Source of the DNA: JBOGGX01 sp050744245
Lineage (GTDB): Bacteria > Actinomycetota > Acidimicrobiia > Acidimicrobiales > JBOGGX01
Reading direction: 5' to 3'
DNA: 19,398 nucleotides
NCBI GenBank assembly: GCA_050744245.1
Contig: JBOGGX010000224.1
Coordinates: forward strand, 1-19,398
The notes under the pieces were generated by a model. That model did no database searches, was not told the DNA's origin, and saw nothing but the letters and a program-made list of their open reading frames with translations. The position numbers and the translations under genes were made by a program. Position 1 is the first letter of the stretch. Every line of letters begins with the position of its first letter. Of the stretch, positions 8,571 to 15,505 are shown in pieces.

Positions 8571-8589
8571 AACCATCAACCCAGCTTGT

Positions 8590-8610
8590 CTTCGCCGCGC
8601 CGCGGCGAAG
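8590..8610. terminator. Perfect 10-bp inverted repeat between convergent genes
   Basis: CTTCGCCGCG (8590-8599) is the exact reverse complement of CGCGGCGAAG (8601-8610), with one base between. It can form a very stable hairpin on either strand and lies between the convergent permease and DUF3152 genes, as expected for a bidirectional terminator. No T tract follows. The rest of the 200-base gap (8550-8749) holds no gene I can support. Confidence 0.55.
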
Positions 8611-8749
8611 CGCTCATTGGTGCGCCCCTGGTCCGCGCCGACGTCAGTTGGCTTCCGACGAGGATGTAGAGCCCCGGTAGCCGTTCTGTGGCGACTTACG
8701 CACCCTGAGCCCGCGCCACCCGACACAGAGGCGACTTTCGGTGGGGGTG

Positions 8750-9478
8750 TCAGGGGTAGGGCCAGGCGTTGGCCAGGCAGCCGTCGAGGCCTTTGGTCTG
8801 CTGCAGCATCACCGGGGCCGGCTGCCCGGGGCCGGGGCAGCCCACATGGCCATGGCCCAAGGCATGGCCGAGCTCGTGGTTCACCATGTAGGCCCGATAC
8901 TCGGTCATCGGCAACGACCAGCCCTCGGCGCCCTGTTGCCAGCGGACCACGTTGAGGTTCACCGACCCGTGGCGGTGACAGGAGAAGACCCCGTTCGTCC
9001 GAAGTGGAAGGCACAGCCGGTCGACCGTCGGCGGGGTCGCCAGCCGGATGACGACATCGGCGTCGCCGTCGACCCGTTGCAGCTGCACGTCGCCGGGTGC
9101 GGTCCAGCTCCTCGGATCGGCGAGCGTGGCATCGACGACGCCGGCGACCGCAGCATCGGCCAGGGTCAGCCCGGTCTCCAGCTCGACCCGGTAGGTGACC
9201 AGCCGGCCGGTGCCGACCGGTGGAGTGGTGCCGGCCACCACCCTGAACTCGCCGGTCACCGGCGCGCCGAACTGCGACGGCTCGGTGGTGGTCGTCGGCG
9301 CCGCGGCGGCGACGGTCTCGGGTGGCGCGGTGACAGGGACCGCGGTCGTCGGGCTCGAGTCCGACGTGACGTCGTCGTCACCGCCGCCCGACCGCGGGCC
9401 GATCTCGACGAGGAACGCGAGCGAAGCCAGCGAGACGAACGCGGCCACCTTTGTCATCGACCGGACCGGTGACCGCAC
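8750..9478 (-). CDS. Secreted or anchored DUF3152 metzincin-like protein
   Basis: 242 residues. A hydrophobic helix at about 8-25 (signal peptide or anchor) is followed by an Asp/Ser/Thr/Pro-rich linker to about 70, then a DUF3152 domain. The zinc-protease motif HExxHxxGxxH is intact (H201, E202, H205, G208, H211), and a methionine at 225 (APVMLQQ) fits a Met-turn. Cysteines in the DRLCLPL and FSCHRHG segments and in VGCPGPG and DGCLANAW may form disulfides. DUF3152 is a mostly actinobacterial family predicted to be a peptidase outside the membrane; its substrates are unknown. GTG 9478 is chosen because a TAGCAT -10 box lies six bases upstream. An internal ATG at 9457 is the alternative. The gene lies nine bases after ndh on the same strand but seems to have its own promoter. 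Confidence 0.85.
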   Translation of the reverse strand: MRSPVRSMTKVAAFVSLASLAFLVEIGPRSGGGDDDVTSDSSPTTAVPVTAPPETVAAAAPTTTTEPSQFGAPVTGEFRVVAGTTPPVGTGRLVTYRVELETGLTLADAAVAGVVDATLADPRSWTAPGDVQLQRVDGDADVVIRLATPPTVDRLCLPLRTNGVFSCHRHGSVNLNVVRWQQGAEGWSLPMTEYRAYMVNHELGHALGHGHVGCPGPGQPAPVMLQQTKGLDGCLANAWPYP

Positions 9479-9484
9479 GGCCGA

Positions 9485-9490
9485 ATGCTA
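9485..9490 (-). promoter_or_regulatory. -10 element of the DUF3152 gene, overlapping the ndh stop codon
   Basis: The minus strand reads TAGCAT six bases before GTG 9478. Its first three bases are the TAG stop codon of ndh. A leaderless transcript is inferred; read-through from ndh is also possible. Confidence 0.45.
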
Positions 9491-10834
9491 CGGCGGTGAC
9501 CGGTCGCCCCCGCCGATCTCGGTCCGCGGCGGCTCGCTCGCATCGAAGATGAGCCGGGCCCCGCGGTCATAGGTGACGTAGTTCCACGCCCAGTTGAGCA
9601 GGACCGAGGCCCGGTTGCGGAACCCGATCAGGTACACGAGGTGCAGCCCGAGCCACGCCACCCAGGCCAGCGTCCCCTTGAGGATCAGCCCGAACGGGAG
9701 CTCGGTGACCGCCGCGTGCCGACCGATCGTTGCCATGATGCCCTTGTCGCGGTAGCCGAACGGCAGTCCGGGCTGGCGGCCGAGGTCGCGGACAATCTGA
9801 CGGGCGGCGTGACGGCCCGTCTGCATGGCCACCTGGGCCACCTGCGGGAGCGGTGCGGATGGGTGCCGGCGACGGCGCTGCCATGGGAGCCGCCATGCGG
9901 CCCGGCTCGGGGCGACGACGTGGGCCACGTCGCCGACGGCGAAGGCTTCCGGTCGACCCTTGATGCGCAGATCGGGGCCGACGACGATCCGCCCGCCCGG
10001 CCCGACCTCGACGCCGAGATGACCGGCGAGCGGGCCGGCCTCGACCCCGGCCGACCAGATCACCGTCCTGGTGGGGATGATCTGACCGTCGTCGAGCTGG
10101 ATATTGTGCGGCGTCATCGACGTCAGCGACCGCCCGAGCCGGACCTCGACGCCCCTGGCCCGCAGCGTCTCGAGGGCATGACGGCGGCTCAGCGGGCTGA
10201 ACGGGCCGAGGAGGTGGGGGGCGAGCTCGATGAGGAGGATGCGGGCTCTGGCCATCGGCAACCGGGGGAAGTCGCGGCGGAACACGACCCGCACCAGTTC
10301 GGTCAGCGCGCCGGCGATCTCGACGCCGGTCGGGCCGCCGCCGATCACCGAGATGGTGAGCGCTCCGTGGTCGATCAGGCTGGGATCGGCGTTGGCCGCC
10401 TCGACGGTTGCCAGCACGTGGTTCCGCAGGCGAACGGCGTCGGCCAGCGAGTAGAGCTGGTACGCATGCTCGCTTCCGGGTAGCCCGAAGGTGTTGACCA
10501 CCGCACCGGTGGCCACGATGAGGTAGTCGAAGGGAAGTCGATCGAAGCCGCCGCCGTCTGGCCCCTCGTCGATCAAGATCTCTTTGGCGTCCCAGTCGAC
10601 GCCGGTGACGAGCCCCCGGTGGAAGTCGAGGTTGCGCTGGCGGTGGAGGAACGCCCGGATGGGGTAGGCGACGTCGGCCGGGTTGAGGCCGGACGTGGCC
10701 ACCTGGTACAGCAGCGGCTGGAAGGTGTTGAAGTTGTGACGGTCGACGATCGTCACGTCGACCGGAGCGTCGGCGAGCTCGTCGGCCGCGTGGAGCCCCC
10801 CGAACCCGCCGCCGATGATCACGACCCGCTTCAT
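9488..10834 (-). CDS. ndh: Type II NADH dehydrogenase (NDH-2)
   Basis: 448 residues. The protein is a peripheral membrane flavoprotein that passes electrons from NADH to quinone without pumping protons. An N-terminal FAD fold carries GGGFGGL (8-14) and the family phrase FQPLLYQVATSGLNPADVAYPIR. A second Rossmann fold for NADH carries GGGPTGVEIAG (about 164-174), and a second FAD contact is AFAVGDVAH. The C-terminal segment around residues 385-425 (LAWVAWLGLHLVYLIGFRNR, then LLNWAWNY) is the amphipathic/hydrophobic anchor typical of bacterial NDH-2. The start ATG overlaps the stop of the upstream DUF1353 gene as ATGA, so translation is probably coupled. A short basic insert (PWQRRRRHPSAP) follows the AVGD motif. 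Confidence 0.92.
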   Translation of the reverse strand: MKRVVIIGGGFGGLHAADELADAPVDVTIVDRHNFNTFQPLLYQVATSGLNPADVAYPIRAFLHRQRNLDFHRGLVTGVDWDAKEILIDEGPDGGGFDRLPFDYLIVATGAVVNTFGLPGSEHAYQLYSLADAVRLRNHVLATVEAANADPSLIDHGALTISVIGGGPTGVEIAGALTELVRVVFRRDFPRLPMARARILLIELAPHLLGPFSPLSRRHALETLRARGVEVRLGRSLTSMTPHNIQLDDGQIIPTRTVIWSAGVEAGPLAGHLGVEVGPGGRIVVGPDLRIKGRPEAFAVGDVAHVVAPSRAAWRLPWQRRRRHPSAPLPQVAQVAMQTGRHAARQIVRDLGRQPGLPFGYRDKGIMATIGRHAAVTELPFGLILKGTLAWVAWLGLHLVYLIGFRNRASVLLNWAWNYVTYDRGARLIFDASEPPRTEIGGGDRSPP

Positions 10835-11661
10835 GGGCTGGCCTCCGCGGCCTCACGGGGTCCCGACCGGTCGCCCGTCGCCCGGTCGAGATGGTCCGAC
10901 ACGTCGGGCCCGGTGCCCTCGCTCCTGGAGACGAGCCACTCGGCCATCCAGTACACCCCGAGCAACGCGAGCAGCACGACCGTGACGTGCAACAGCAGGG
11001 CCAGAGCGACGCCCAGGATGGCGCCCGCCGGCCACCTCCGCCCCCATGCGATCGAGACGAGCAGCGGGATGAGCACGGCGAGGACGACCCCGCCGCCGAG
11101 CTCGGCCCACCAGGGCCGGTCGGCCATCCACGGCAGCCCGTCCCACACGTCGATGATGTCGAGCGTGGCCGCCACACCGAGGACGGCGACGATGGTGATC
11201 GTGGCCGTCACCAGCGACCGCCACCACCAGCGGGGGGTCAGCGTGCTCCACGCGGTGGCGAGGGCAACACCGCTCCACATGAGCCAGCGTCGGATCCTGG
11301 GCGTGGCCAGGCTCGCCATCGCGTCGCGCAGGATGCGGTCGGCCTCCTCCCGGTCGATCCTCGGGCCGAGGTGCGTGGGCTCGCCACCGGGCGCGACCAC
11401 CAGACCGTCGTGGAGGACGACCGCCGGGAGGTGGGTGCCGAGACCGGGAACCAGCCACATGAACGGGCGCGGGATCGAGGCCAGATCGGTAGTGAACGTC
11501 TCGACCTCGGCCGGCACGACAAAGGCGTCGCCGTAGCCCGGGTCGCGGTAGCCGAATTGGCGAAGCACGTGGAACTCGGCCCCGTTCTGCCGAAGCTGCA
11601 GCTCGATCGGGCCTCCCGTCTCGACGTCGTAGAACCGCCTCGGTTCGGTCACCTCGCCCAT
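10831..11661 (-). CDS. DUF1353 domain fused to a multi-pass membrane domain
   Basis: 276 residues. Residues about 20-125 match the DUF1353 pattern: TDLASIPRPFMWLVPGLGTH, then AVVLHDGLV, then ADRILRDAM. Membrane helices follow at about 150-170, 188-207 and 213-245, preceded by a Trp-rich stretch (PRWWWRSL). DUF1353 is best known as a short phage-associated or stand-alone protein of unknown function. The helical extension and the ATGA overlap with ndh are unusual, so a role beside the respiratory enzyme in the membrane is only inferred. ATG 11661 has a good ribosome site (AGAGG, eight bases upstream). GTG 11670 is a possible alternative but would overlap that site. Confidence 0.75.
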   Translation of the reverse strand: MGEVTEPRRFYDVETGGPIELQLRQNGAEFHVLRQFGYRDPGYGDAFVVPAEVETFTTDLASIPRPFMWLVPGLGTHLPAVVLHDGLVVAPGGEPTHLGPRIDREEADRILRDAMASLATPRIRRWLMWSGVALATAWSTLTPRWWWRSLVTATITIVAVLGVAATLDIIDVWDGLPWMADRPWWAELGGGVVLAVLIPLLVSIAWGRRWPAGAILGVALALLLHVTVVLLALLGVYWMAEWLVSRSEGTGPDVSDHLDRATGDRSGPREAAEASP

Positions 11662-11669
11662 GGCTGTCA

Positions 11670-11688
11670 CCTCTCTGCGTCGAACCTA
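11670..11688 (-). promoter_or_regulatory. Promoter -10 and ribosome site of the DUF1353-ndh operon
   Basis: On the minus strand, TAGGTT (11683-11688) is a plausible -10 element. AGAGG (11670-11674) lies eight bases before ATG 11661. Unlike most genes here, this one seems to have a short leader with a true Shine-Dalgarno sequence. Confidence 0.4.
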
Positions 11689-11690
11689 CC

Positions 11691-11696
11691 TACGAT
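11691..11696 (+). promoter_or_regulatory. -10 element of the LLM oxidoreductase gene (leaderless type)
   Basis: TACGAT ends seven bases before ATG 11704. It sits back to back with the DUF1353-ndh promoter in a 42-base divergent gap. Confidence 0.5.
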
Positions 11697-11703
11697 CGCC
11701 TGC

Positions 11704-12615
11704 ATGCGCTTCAGCATCTGGCCCCGTCCCGACCGCCCGTGGCCCGAGGTCCTCGAGCTGGCCAGGCACGCCGAGGCAACCGGCTGGGACGGCGTGTACT
11801 TCGCCGATCACTTCATGCCGAACACCGACGACGGCGAGCCGGCCGACGGGCCCGTGCTCGAGTGCTGGGGGGTCGTGGCCGGGCTGGCCGCGGCCGTACC
11901 CCGCGTCCGGCTGGGCACGCTGGTCTGTGCCAACTCCTACCGGCACCCGGCCGTGTTGGCCAACATCGCCGCCACCGTCGACCAGATCAGCGGCGGACGG
12001 CTGGTCCTCGGCGTCGGGGCCGGCTGGCAGGTCAACGAGCACCGGGCCTACGGCATACCGCTCGGAACGCCGAAGGAGCGGCTCGACCGGTTCGAGGAGG
12101 GCTGCCGGATCGTCACCGGGCTGCTCCGCGAGCGACGCACGACCGTGGTCGCCGGCCCGCGCTACCAGGTCATCGACGCACCGTGCGACCCCAAGCCGGT
12201 GGGCCCGCTCCCCCTGCTCGTCGGCGGGGGCGGGGAGAAGCGGACCATGCGGATCGCGGCGCGTTTCGCCGACGAGTGGAACGTCTGGTCGGTACCCGAC
12301 GTGATGGCGCACAAGGTCGAGGTCCTGCGCCGGCACTGCGACGACCTCGGCCGTGATCCGGCCGACATCGCCGTTTCGACCCAGGCGCTCGTCTTCCTGA
12401 GCGACGACCTGGCCTGGGTCGACGAGAAGCGGCGTTCGTCGACGGGTCGGCCCGAGCTGATCGGGACGCCGGCCGAGGTGGCCGACACGATCGCCGCCTA
12501 TCGCGACGCCGGGGTCGACGAGCTCATCGTTCCAGATTGGACGATGGGTTCGATGCCGCGTCGGAAGGACACGCTCGACCGGTTCAGCACCGAGGTGGCC
12601 ACACACTTCCGGTGA
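11704..12615 (+). CDS. F420-dependent LLM-class (luciferase-like) oxidoreductase
   Basis: 303 residues, predicted cytoplasmic TIM-barrel enzyme. Family features in order: an N-terminal strand MRFSIWPRP, ELARHAEATGWDGVYFADHF, RVRLGTLVCANSYRHPAVLAN, the cofactor-contact run DQISGGRLVLGVGAGW, RLDRFEEG, and PLLVGGGGEKRTMRIAARFADEWN. These mark the bacterial luciferase-like superfamily, and the VGAGW and GGGGEK segments are typical of the F420 rather than FMN branch in actinobacteria. The substrate is unknown. The start follows a leaderless-type promoter. The stop overlaps the GTG of the next gene (GTGA), so the two genes are co-transcribed and probably translationally coupled. Confidence 0.9.
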   Translation: MRFSIWPRPDRPWPEVLELARHAEATGWDGVYFADHFMPNTDDGEPADGPVLECWGVVAGLAAAVPRVRLGTLVCANSYRHPAVLANIAATVDQISGGRLVLGVGAGWQVNEHRAYGIPLGTPKERLDRFEEGCRIVTGLLRERRTTVVAGPRYQVIDAPCDPKPVGPLPLLVGGGGEKRTMRIAARFADEWNVWSVPDVMAHKVEVLRRHCDDLGRDPADIAVSTQALVFLSDDLAWVDEKRRSSTGRPELIGTPAEVADTIAAYRDAGVDELIVPDWTMGSMPRRKDTLDRFSTEVATHFR

Positions 12616-13358
12616 GGCACCTCGCCGTCGTCGCCGTATTCACCGTCGTCGGGACCGTCGGCGGCTGCGACGACACCGAGCCGGCGGTGGCCCCCGAGCC
12701 GAGCGTCCGCCCCCCGGCCGGCGCCGAGCGCGTCGAGGTGCTGGCGGTCAGCGACGGTGACTCGTTTCTCGTCGAGCGGGCCGACGGCAACCAAGCACGG
12801 GTCCGTCTGCTCGGCATCAACGCGCCCGAGCAGGGCGAATGCCTGGCCGACGGGGAGTTCGTGAACCAGGCGCTGGTGGAGCGCGGGCTGGCGCTGGCCG
12901 GGTCGTTCGAACCGGACGTCGCCCACCAGGGCGCGCTCGACGCCGCCGAGGACTCGGCCCAGGCCGCGGGGATCGCGCAGTGGAACCCGAACGCCTGCGG
13001 CCCGGCCGCCTCGACCGCGGTGCGGATCGTCAGGACCGAAGGCGATCCGCCCGGCCCCGACGACGCCGACCTGAACGGGGAGTACATCGTCGTGGGCAAC
13101 ACCGGCGCCGAGACGATCGATCTCTCCGGTTGGATGCTGCGCGACTCGTCGTCCCAGAACCGCTTCATGGTCCCCGGGGGCTTCACCCTCGGCCCAGGTG
13201 ACGAGGTGACGGTCCGCACCGGATCCGGTCACGACTCCGGCGACACCTTGTTCTGGGGACTCCCCGATCCGGTGTGGGACAACGACGGCGACACCGCCCT
13301 CCTCATCGACCCGAGCGGGAACGTGGTGTCACACGCCGACGTGCCCCCGGCCGACTAA
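12612..13358 (+). CDS. Lipoprotein with a shortened SNase-like domain and a lamin-tail domain
   Basis: 248 residues. The N-terminus is a lipoprotein signal peptide with lipobox VGGC (C19). Residues about 40-125 resemble the thermonuclease (SNase) fold: VLAVSDGDSFLV, ARVRLLGINAPE, then directly GEFVNQALVERGLALA and a final helix. The stretch that normally lies between these blocks, including the catalytic RYGR arginine, is missing. The aspartate of the usual GIDAPE is asparagine here (N70). Nuclease activity is therefore doubtful. Residues about 136-245 form a lamin-tail (LTD) beta domain (EYIVVGNTGAETIDLSGWML, then DTALLIDPSG). LTD domains often accompany extracellular nucleases. GTG 12612 is the only start that gives the signal peptide. 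The stop overlaps the convergent RES gene by four bases. Confidence 0.8.
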   Translation: MRHLAVVAVFTVVGTVGGCDDTEPAVAPEPSVRPPAGAERVEVLAVSDGDSFLVERADGNQARVRLLGINAPEQGECLADGEFVNQALVERGLALAGSFEPDVAHQGALDAAEDSAQAAGIAQWNPNACGPAASTAVRIVRTEGDPPGPDDADLNGEYIVVGNTGAETIDLSGWMLRDSSSQNRFMVPGGFTLGPGDEVTVRTGSGHDSGDTLFWGLPDPVWDNDGDTALLIDPSGNVVSHADVPPAD

Positions 13359-13975
13359 GCCGGCGGCAGGTCGTACGGGATGGGCACGACCCGTATGCCC
13401 CATCGCTCCATGCGGTCGATCAGCCGGTCGGGAACGTCGCCGGTCTCGGGGCGCCACGCCCACCGGAACGGCGGGTGGTCGCCGGCCCGGTCGAGCAGGG
13501 TGACGCTGCGCTGCCTGCCGGTCACGTCGTGGCGGGGAATGGCGACGATCACGCGATGGCCGGCTGTGAACAGCGCGTGCGCCCAGGCGCGGGTGATCGA
13601 CCGGTCCGGGCTGGTGTGGATTTCGGCGGTCAGCCCGAAGGCGCGGGCCCGGCGCACCGGGAGGTTGGCGGCGGCCACGTCGCGAGGCAGCGGGGCCACC
13701 GTGAGTCGACGGCGATCGACCTCCTCGGCCGGGACGAGCCCGATCGGCCGCCGAGCCAGCGTCTCCAGGAAGGCGGCCTCACCGCTCAGGGCCAGGTAAC
13801 AGGCGCCGTTGGGCGGCGGAAGGTCGAATCGCCCGCCGGCGCGGGCGAACCAGAACGGCGAGCGGCCGGCCGGGTGGATGCGGTAGAGGCGGGTGCCCCG
13901 ACGGAGCCGCCGCCGGGGAAAGGCCAGCAGCGCGGCGGGATCTCCCGGTGGCGGGGCGAGGTCAGGCACCGCCAT
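13355..13975 (-). CDS. RES-domain toxin (predicted NAD+-degrading)
   Basis: 206 residues. The RES core is clear: RLYRIHPAGRSPFWFA (R32), GGRFDLP (R49), ACYLALSGEAAFLETL (Y60, E71), and a late block IPRHDVTGRQRSVTLLDRAG. Members of the RES/Xre toxin-antitoxin class (for example MbcT, and RES of Pseudomonas and Photorhabdus) deplete NAD+. The Arg, Tyr and Glu positions are present. Before the RHD block, where many family members carry the conserved Ser, this protein has Pro147, so activity may be altered. ATG 13975 overlaps the end of the antitoxin gene by 14 bases; GTG 13969 is an alternative. The antitoxin-then-toxin order and overlap are standard for this class. Confidence 0.82.
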   Translation of the reverse strand: MAVPDLAPPPGDPAALLAFPRRRLRRGTRLYRIHPAGRSPFWFARAGGRFDLPPPNGACYLALSGEAAFLETLARRPIGLVPAEEVDRRRLTVAPLPRDVAAANLPVRRARAFGLTAEIHTSPDRSITRAWAHALFTAGHRVIVAIPRHDVTGRQRSVTLLDRAGDHPPFRWAWRPETGDVPDRLIDRMERWGIRVVPIPYDLPPA

Positions 13976-14492
13976 CGGCCAGGCCGTCGGCCATGTCGCG
14001 CGCCGCGACGAGGACGGCGTCGGCATCGCCGTCGCGGAGCGCGGCCACCGGGGTGCGGCCGCCGAGCACGGGATCCGGCGTGGTGAGCCAGGACGCCACC
14101 GTCCACGCCGTCACGGGGTCTGGCCGCGCTACGGCGAGGACGTCGACCACGCCGGGCAGCACATCGTTGCCGTTGAACTGGAAGGCCGGGTAGACGAGCC
14201 GCCCCGATCCGGTGCGGAGGGCGAGGAGTCGGTGCCGCCTGGCCCGCTCCGACACCGCCTGCTTGGTGATGCCACCCAGGATGGCGGCCGCGCCGGCGGT
14301 GTCGTGCACCGGCCCCAGCCGCTCGGACCACAGCGCGCCGGCCAGGGCGGTGGCGGCCGCCCGCCGGCCCGCCACCACGGGGTCACCGGCCTCGCCTACG
14401 CCGTCGAGGCTCCTGGTCAGTGCGTCCTCGAAGCTCCGCACCGCGGCGCCGACCCACCGACGGCGTCCGGGCAGATCGAGTCCGTAGGTCAC
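13962..14492 (-). CDS. Xre/MbcA/ParS-type antitoxin paired with the RES toxin
   Basis: 176 residues. A helix-turn-helix-like segment lies at about 68-90 (AAAILGGITKQAVSERARRH), followed by ALRTGSGRLVYPAFQF. The C-terminal toxin-binding domain has the family phrase WLTTPDPVLGGRTPVAALRDG (about 135-155) and a closing helix. This is the usual layout of antitoxins that block RES toxins by covering the active site and that repress their own operon. GTG 14492 is chosen because a good ribosome site (AGGAG, six bases upstream) precedes it. Longer in-frame starts would run through the repeat array upstream. The gene overlaps the toxin gene by 14 bases. Its 5' region faces znuA. Confidence 0.78.
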   Translation of the reverse strand: MTYGLDLPGRRRWVGAAVRSFEDALTRSLDGVGEAGDPVVAGRRAAATALAGALWSERLGPVHDTAGAAAILGGITKQAVSERARRHRLLALRTGSGRLVYPAFQFNGNDVLPGVVDVLAVARPDPVTAWTVASWLTTPDPVLGGRTPVAALRDGDADAVLVAARDMADGLADGGA

Positions 14493-14498
14493 GGATTT

Positions 14499-14503
14499 CT
14501 CCT
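14499..14503 (-). promoter_or_regulatory. Ribosome binding site of the antitoxin gene
   Basis: The minus strand reads AGGAG six bases before GTG 14492. It is one of the few strong Shine-Dalgarno sequences in the window and settles the antitoxin start. Confidence 0.65.
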
Positions 14504-14515
14504 GATTCACTCGCC

Positions 14516-14562
14516 GGTCAAGATGGTCAAGGGTCACCCTATCCGGTCAAGGCGGTCAAGGC
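14516..14562. repeat. Two pairs of 9-bp GGTCAAG direct repeats, probable antitoxin operator
   Basis: GGTCAAGNN occurs at 14516-14524 and 14525-14533, and again at 14545-14553 and 14554-14562. The two tandem pairs flank 11 bases that include a minus-strand TAGGGT -10 candidate (14536-14541), placed about 37 bases ahead of the antitoxin start. The even spacing around a promoter suggests binding by the Xre-type antitoxin or its toxin complex. Direct proof is lacking. Confidence 0.5.
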
Positions 14563-14577
14563 AGCCGGGGGTGGGGC

Positions 14578-14616
14578 TTGCGCAAACGTACTGATCGGAA
14601 CAAGAATCGTTCTCAC
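14578..14616 (+). promoter_or_regulatory. znuA promoter with a Zur/Fur-box-like inverted repeat
   Basis: TTGCGC (14578-14583) and AAGAAT (14602-14607) are 18 bases apart and could be -35 and -10, placing the transcript start close to ATG 14618. Over the -10 lies AGAA-TCG-TTCT (14603-14613), an imperfectly extended inverted repeat. Its complement reads TGAGAACGATTCTTG, similar in style to Zur/Fur boxes. With a Fur-family gene at the end of the operon, zinc repression is inferred. Confidence 0.45.
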
Positions 14617-14617
14617 T

Positions 14618-15505
14618 ATGAATCGGAGCATGATGCGGACATGGTCGGCGCGGGCCGGACTGCTGACCCTGGCCGCGCTGGCCGCCTGCGGCGACGACGG
14701 CGCGGTTGGCGACGGGGACCGGCTGATGGTCGTCGCCAGCTTCTATCCGCTGGCCGAGGCGGCCCAGTGGGTGGGCGGCGACCTCGTCGACGTGGTCAAC
14801 CTAACCCCCGCGGGCAGCGAGCCCCACGACCTCGAGCTGTCGCCCGACCAGGTCGACCGGATCCTCGACGCCGATCTCGTGATCTATCTCGGCGGGGGAA
14901 TCCAGCCCGCGGTCGAGGACGCGGTCGATCGGGCCGATGTTGCCCACCTCGACCTGGTCGACGACGTCCGCCTGGAGGCGGAGGACCCGCACTTCTGGCT
15001 CGACCCGACCCGCATGGCGGAGGCGACGGTCGCCATCGGGGCCGCCCTCGCCCGGGCCGGCCCCGACGACGCCGCCACCTTCTCCGCGAACGTCGCCGAG
15101 TACCGCGGCGAGCTGGACGCGCTCGACGCCGAGTTCGCCCGCGTCCTGGCGTCGTGCGCACGGCGCGAGATCGTGACCTCGCACGCCGCCTTCCACTACC
15201 TGGCCGAACGGTACGGGCTCGAGCAGCTCGCCATCGCCGGGGTCGGCCCGGAGTCGGAGCCCGATCCAGAGCGCCTGGCCGACCTGGCCGATCTCATCGA
15301 CGAGCACGGCGTCACCACCGTGTTCTACGAGACGCTGGTCGCGCCCGACCTGGCCGACACGCTGGCCCGCGAGGCCGGCGTCACCACCGCCGTCCTCGAC
15401 CCGATCGAGGGTCTGAGCGAGGAAGCGTTGGGGGACGGTGCTTCGTACGTGAGCGTGATGGAGGAGAATCTGGCCTCCCTACGGGAAGCACTCGGATGCC
15501 GATAG
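14618..15505 (+). CDS. znuA: Zinc ABC transporter substrate-binding lipoprotein
   Basis: 295 residues, cluster A-I metal-binding protein. A signal peptide with lipobox LAAC (C24) predicts a membrane-anchored extracellular lipoprotein. The mature part starts with VVASFYPLAEAAQWVGGD and GSEPHDLELSP. Probable metal ligands are H70 (EPHD), H125 (DPHFWLDP), H189 (TSHAAF) and D261 (LDPIEGL). Three histidines plus an acidic residue favour zinc over manganese, whose binders usually have a Glu at the third site. The His-rich loop of many ZnuA proteins is absent. ATG 14618 is just downstream of the predicted promoter; ATG 14630 and 14633 are alternatives that keep the signal peptide. The stop overlaps the start of the ATPase gene by ten bases, showing tight coupling. 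Confidence 0.9.
   Translation: MNRSMMRTWSARAGLLTLAALAACGDDGAVGDGDRLMVVASFYPLAEAAQWVGGDLVDVVNLTPAGSEPHDLELSPDQVDRILDADLVIYLGGGIQPAVEDAVDRADVAHLDLVDDVRLEAEDPHFWLDPTRMAEATVAIGAALARAGPDDAATFSANVAEYRGELDALDAEFARVLASCARREIVTSHAAFHYLAERYGLEQLAIAGVGPESEPDPERLADLADLIDEHGVTTVFYETLVAPDLADTLAREAGVTTAVLDPIEGLSEEALGDGASYVSVMEENLASLREALGCR

Noticed and set aside
7224..9014. 596-codon minus-strand frame opposite the permease
   Set aside because: Low-complexity Arg/Gly/His-rich product that crosses an intergenic gap and part of another gene; not a real gene.
14516..14562. Possible CRISPR-like array
   Set aside because: The units are 9 bp and adjacent; there are no unique spacers of CRISPR size and no cas gene.
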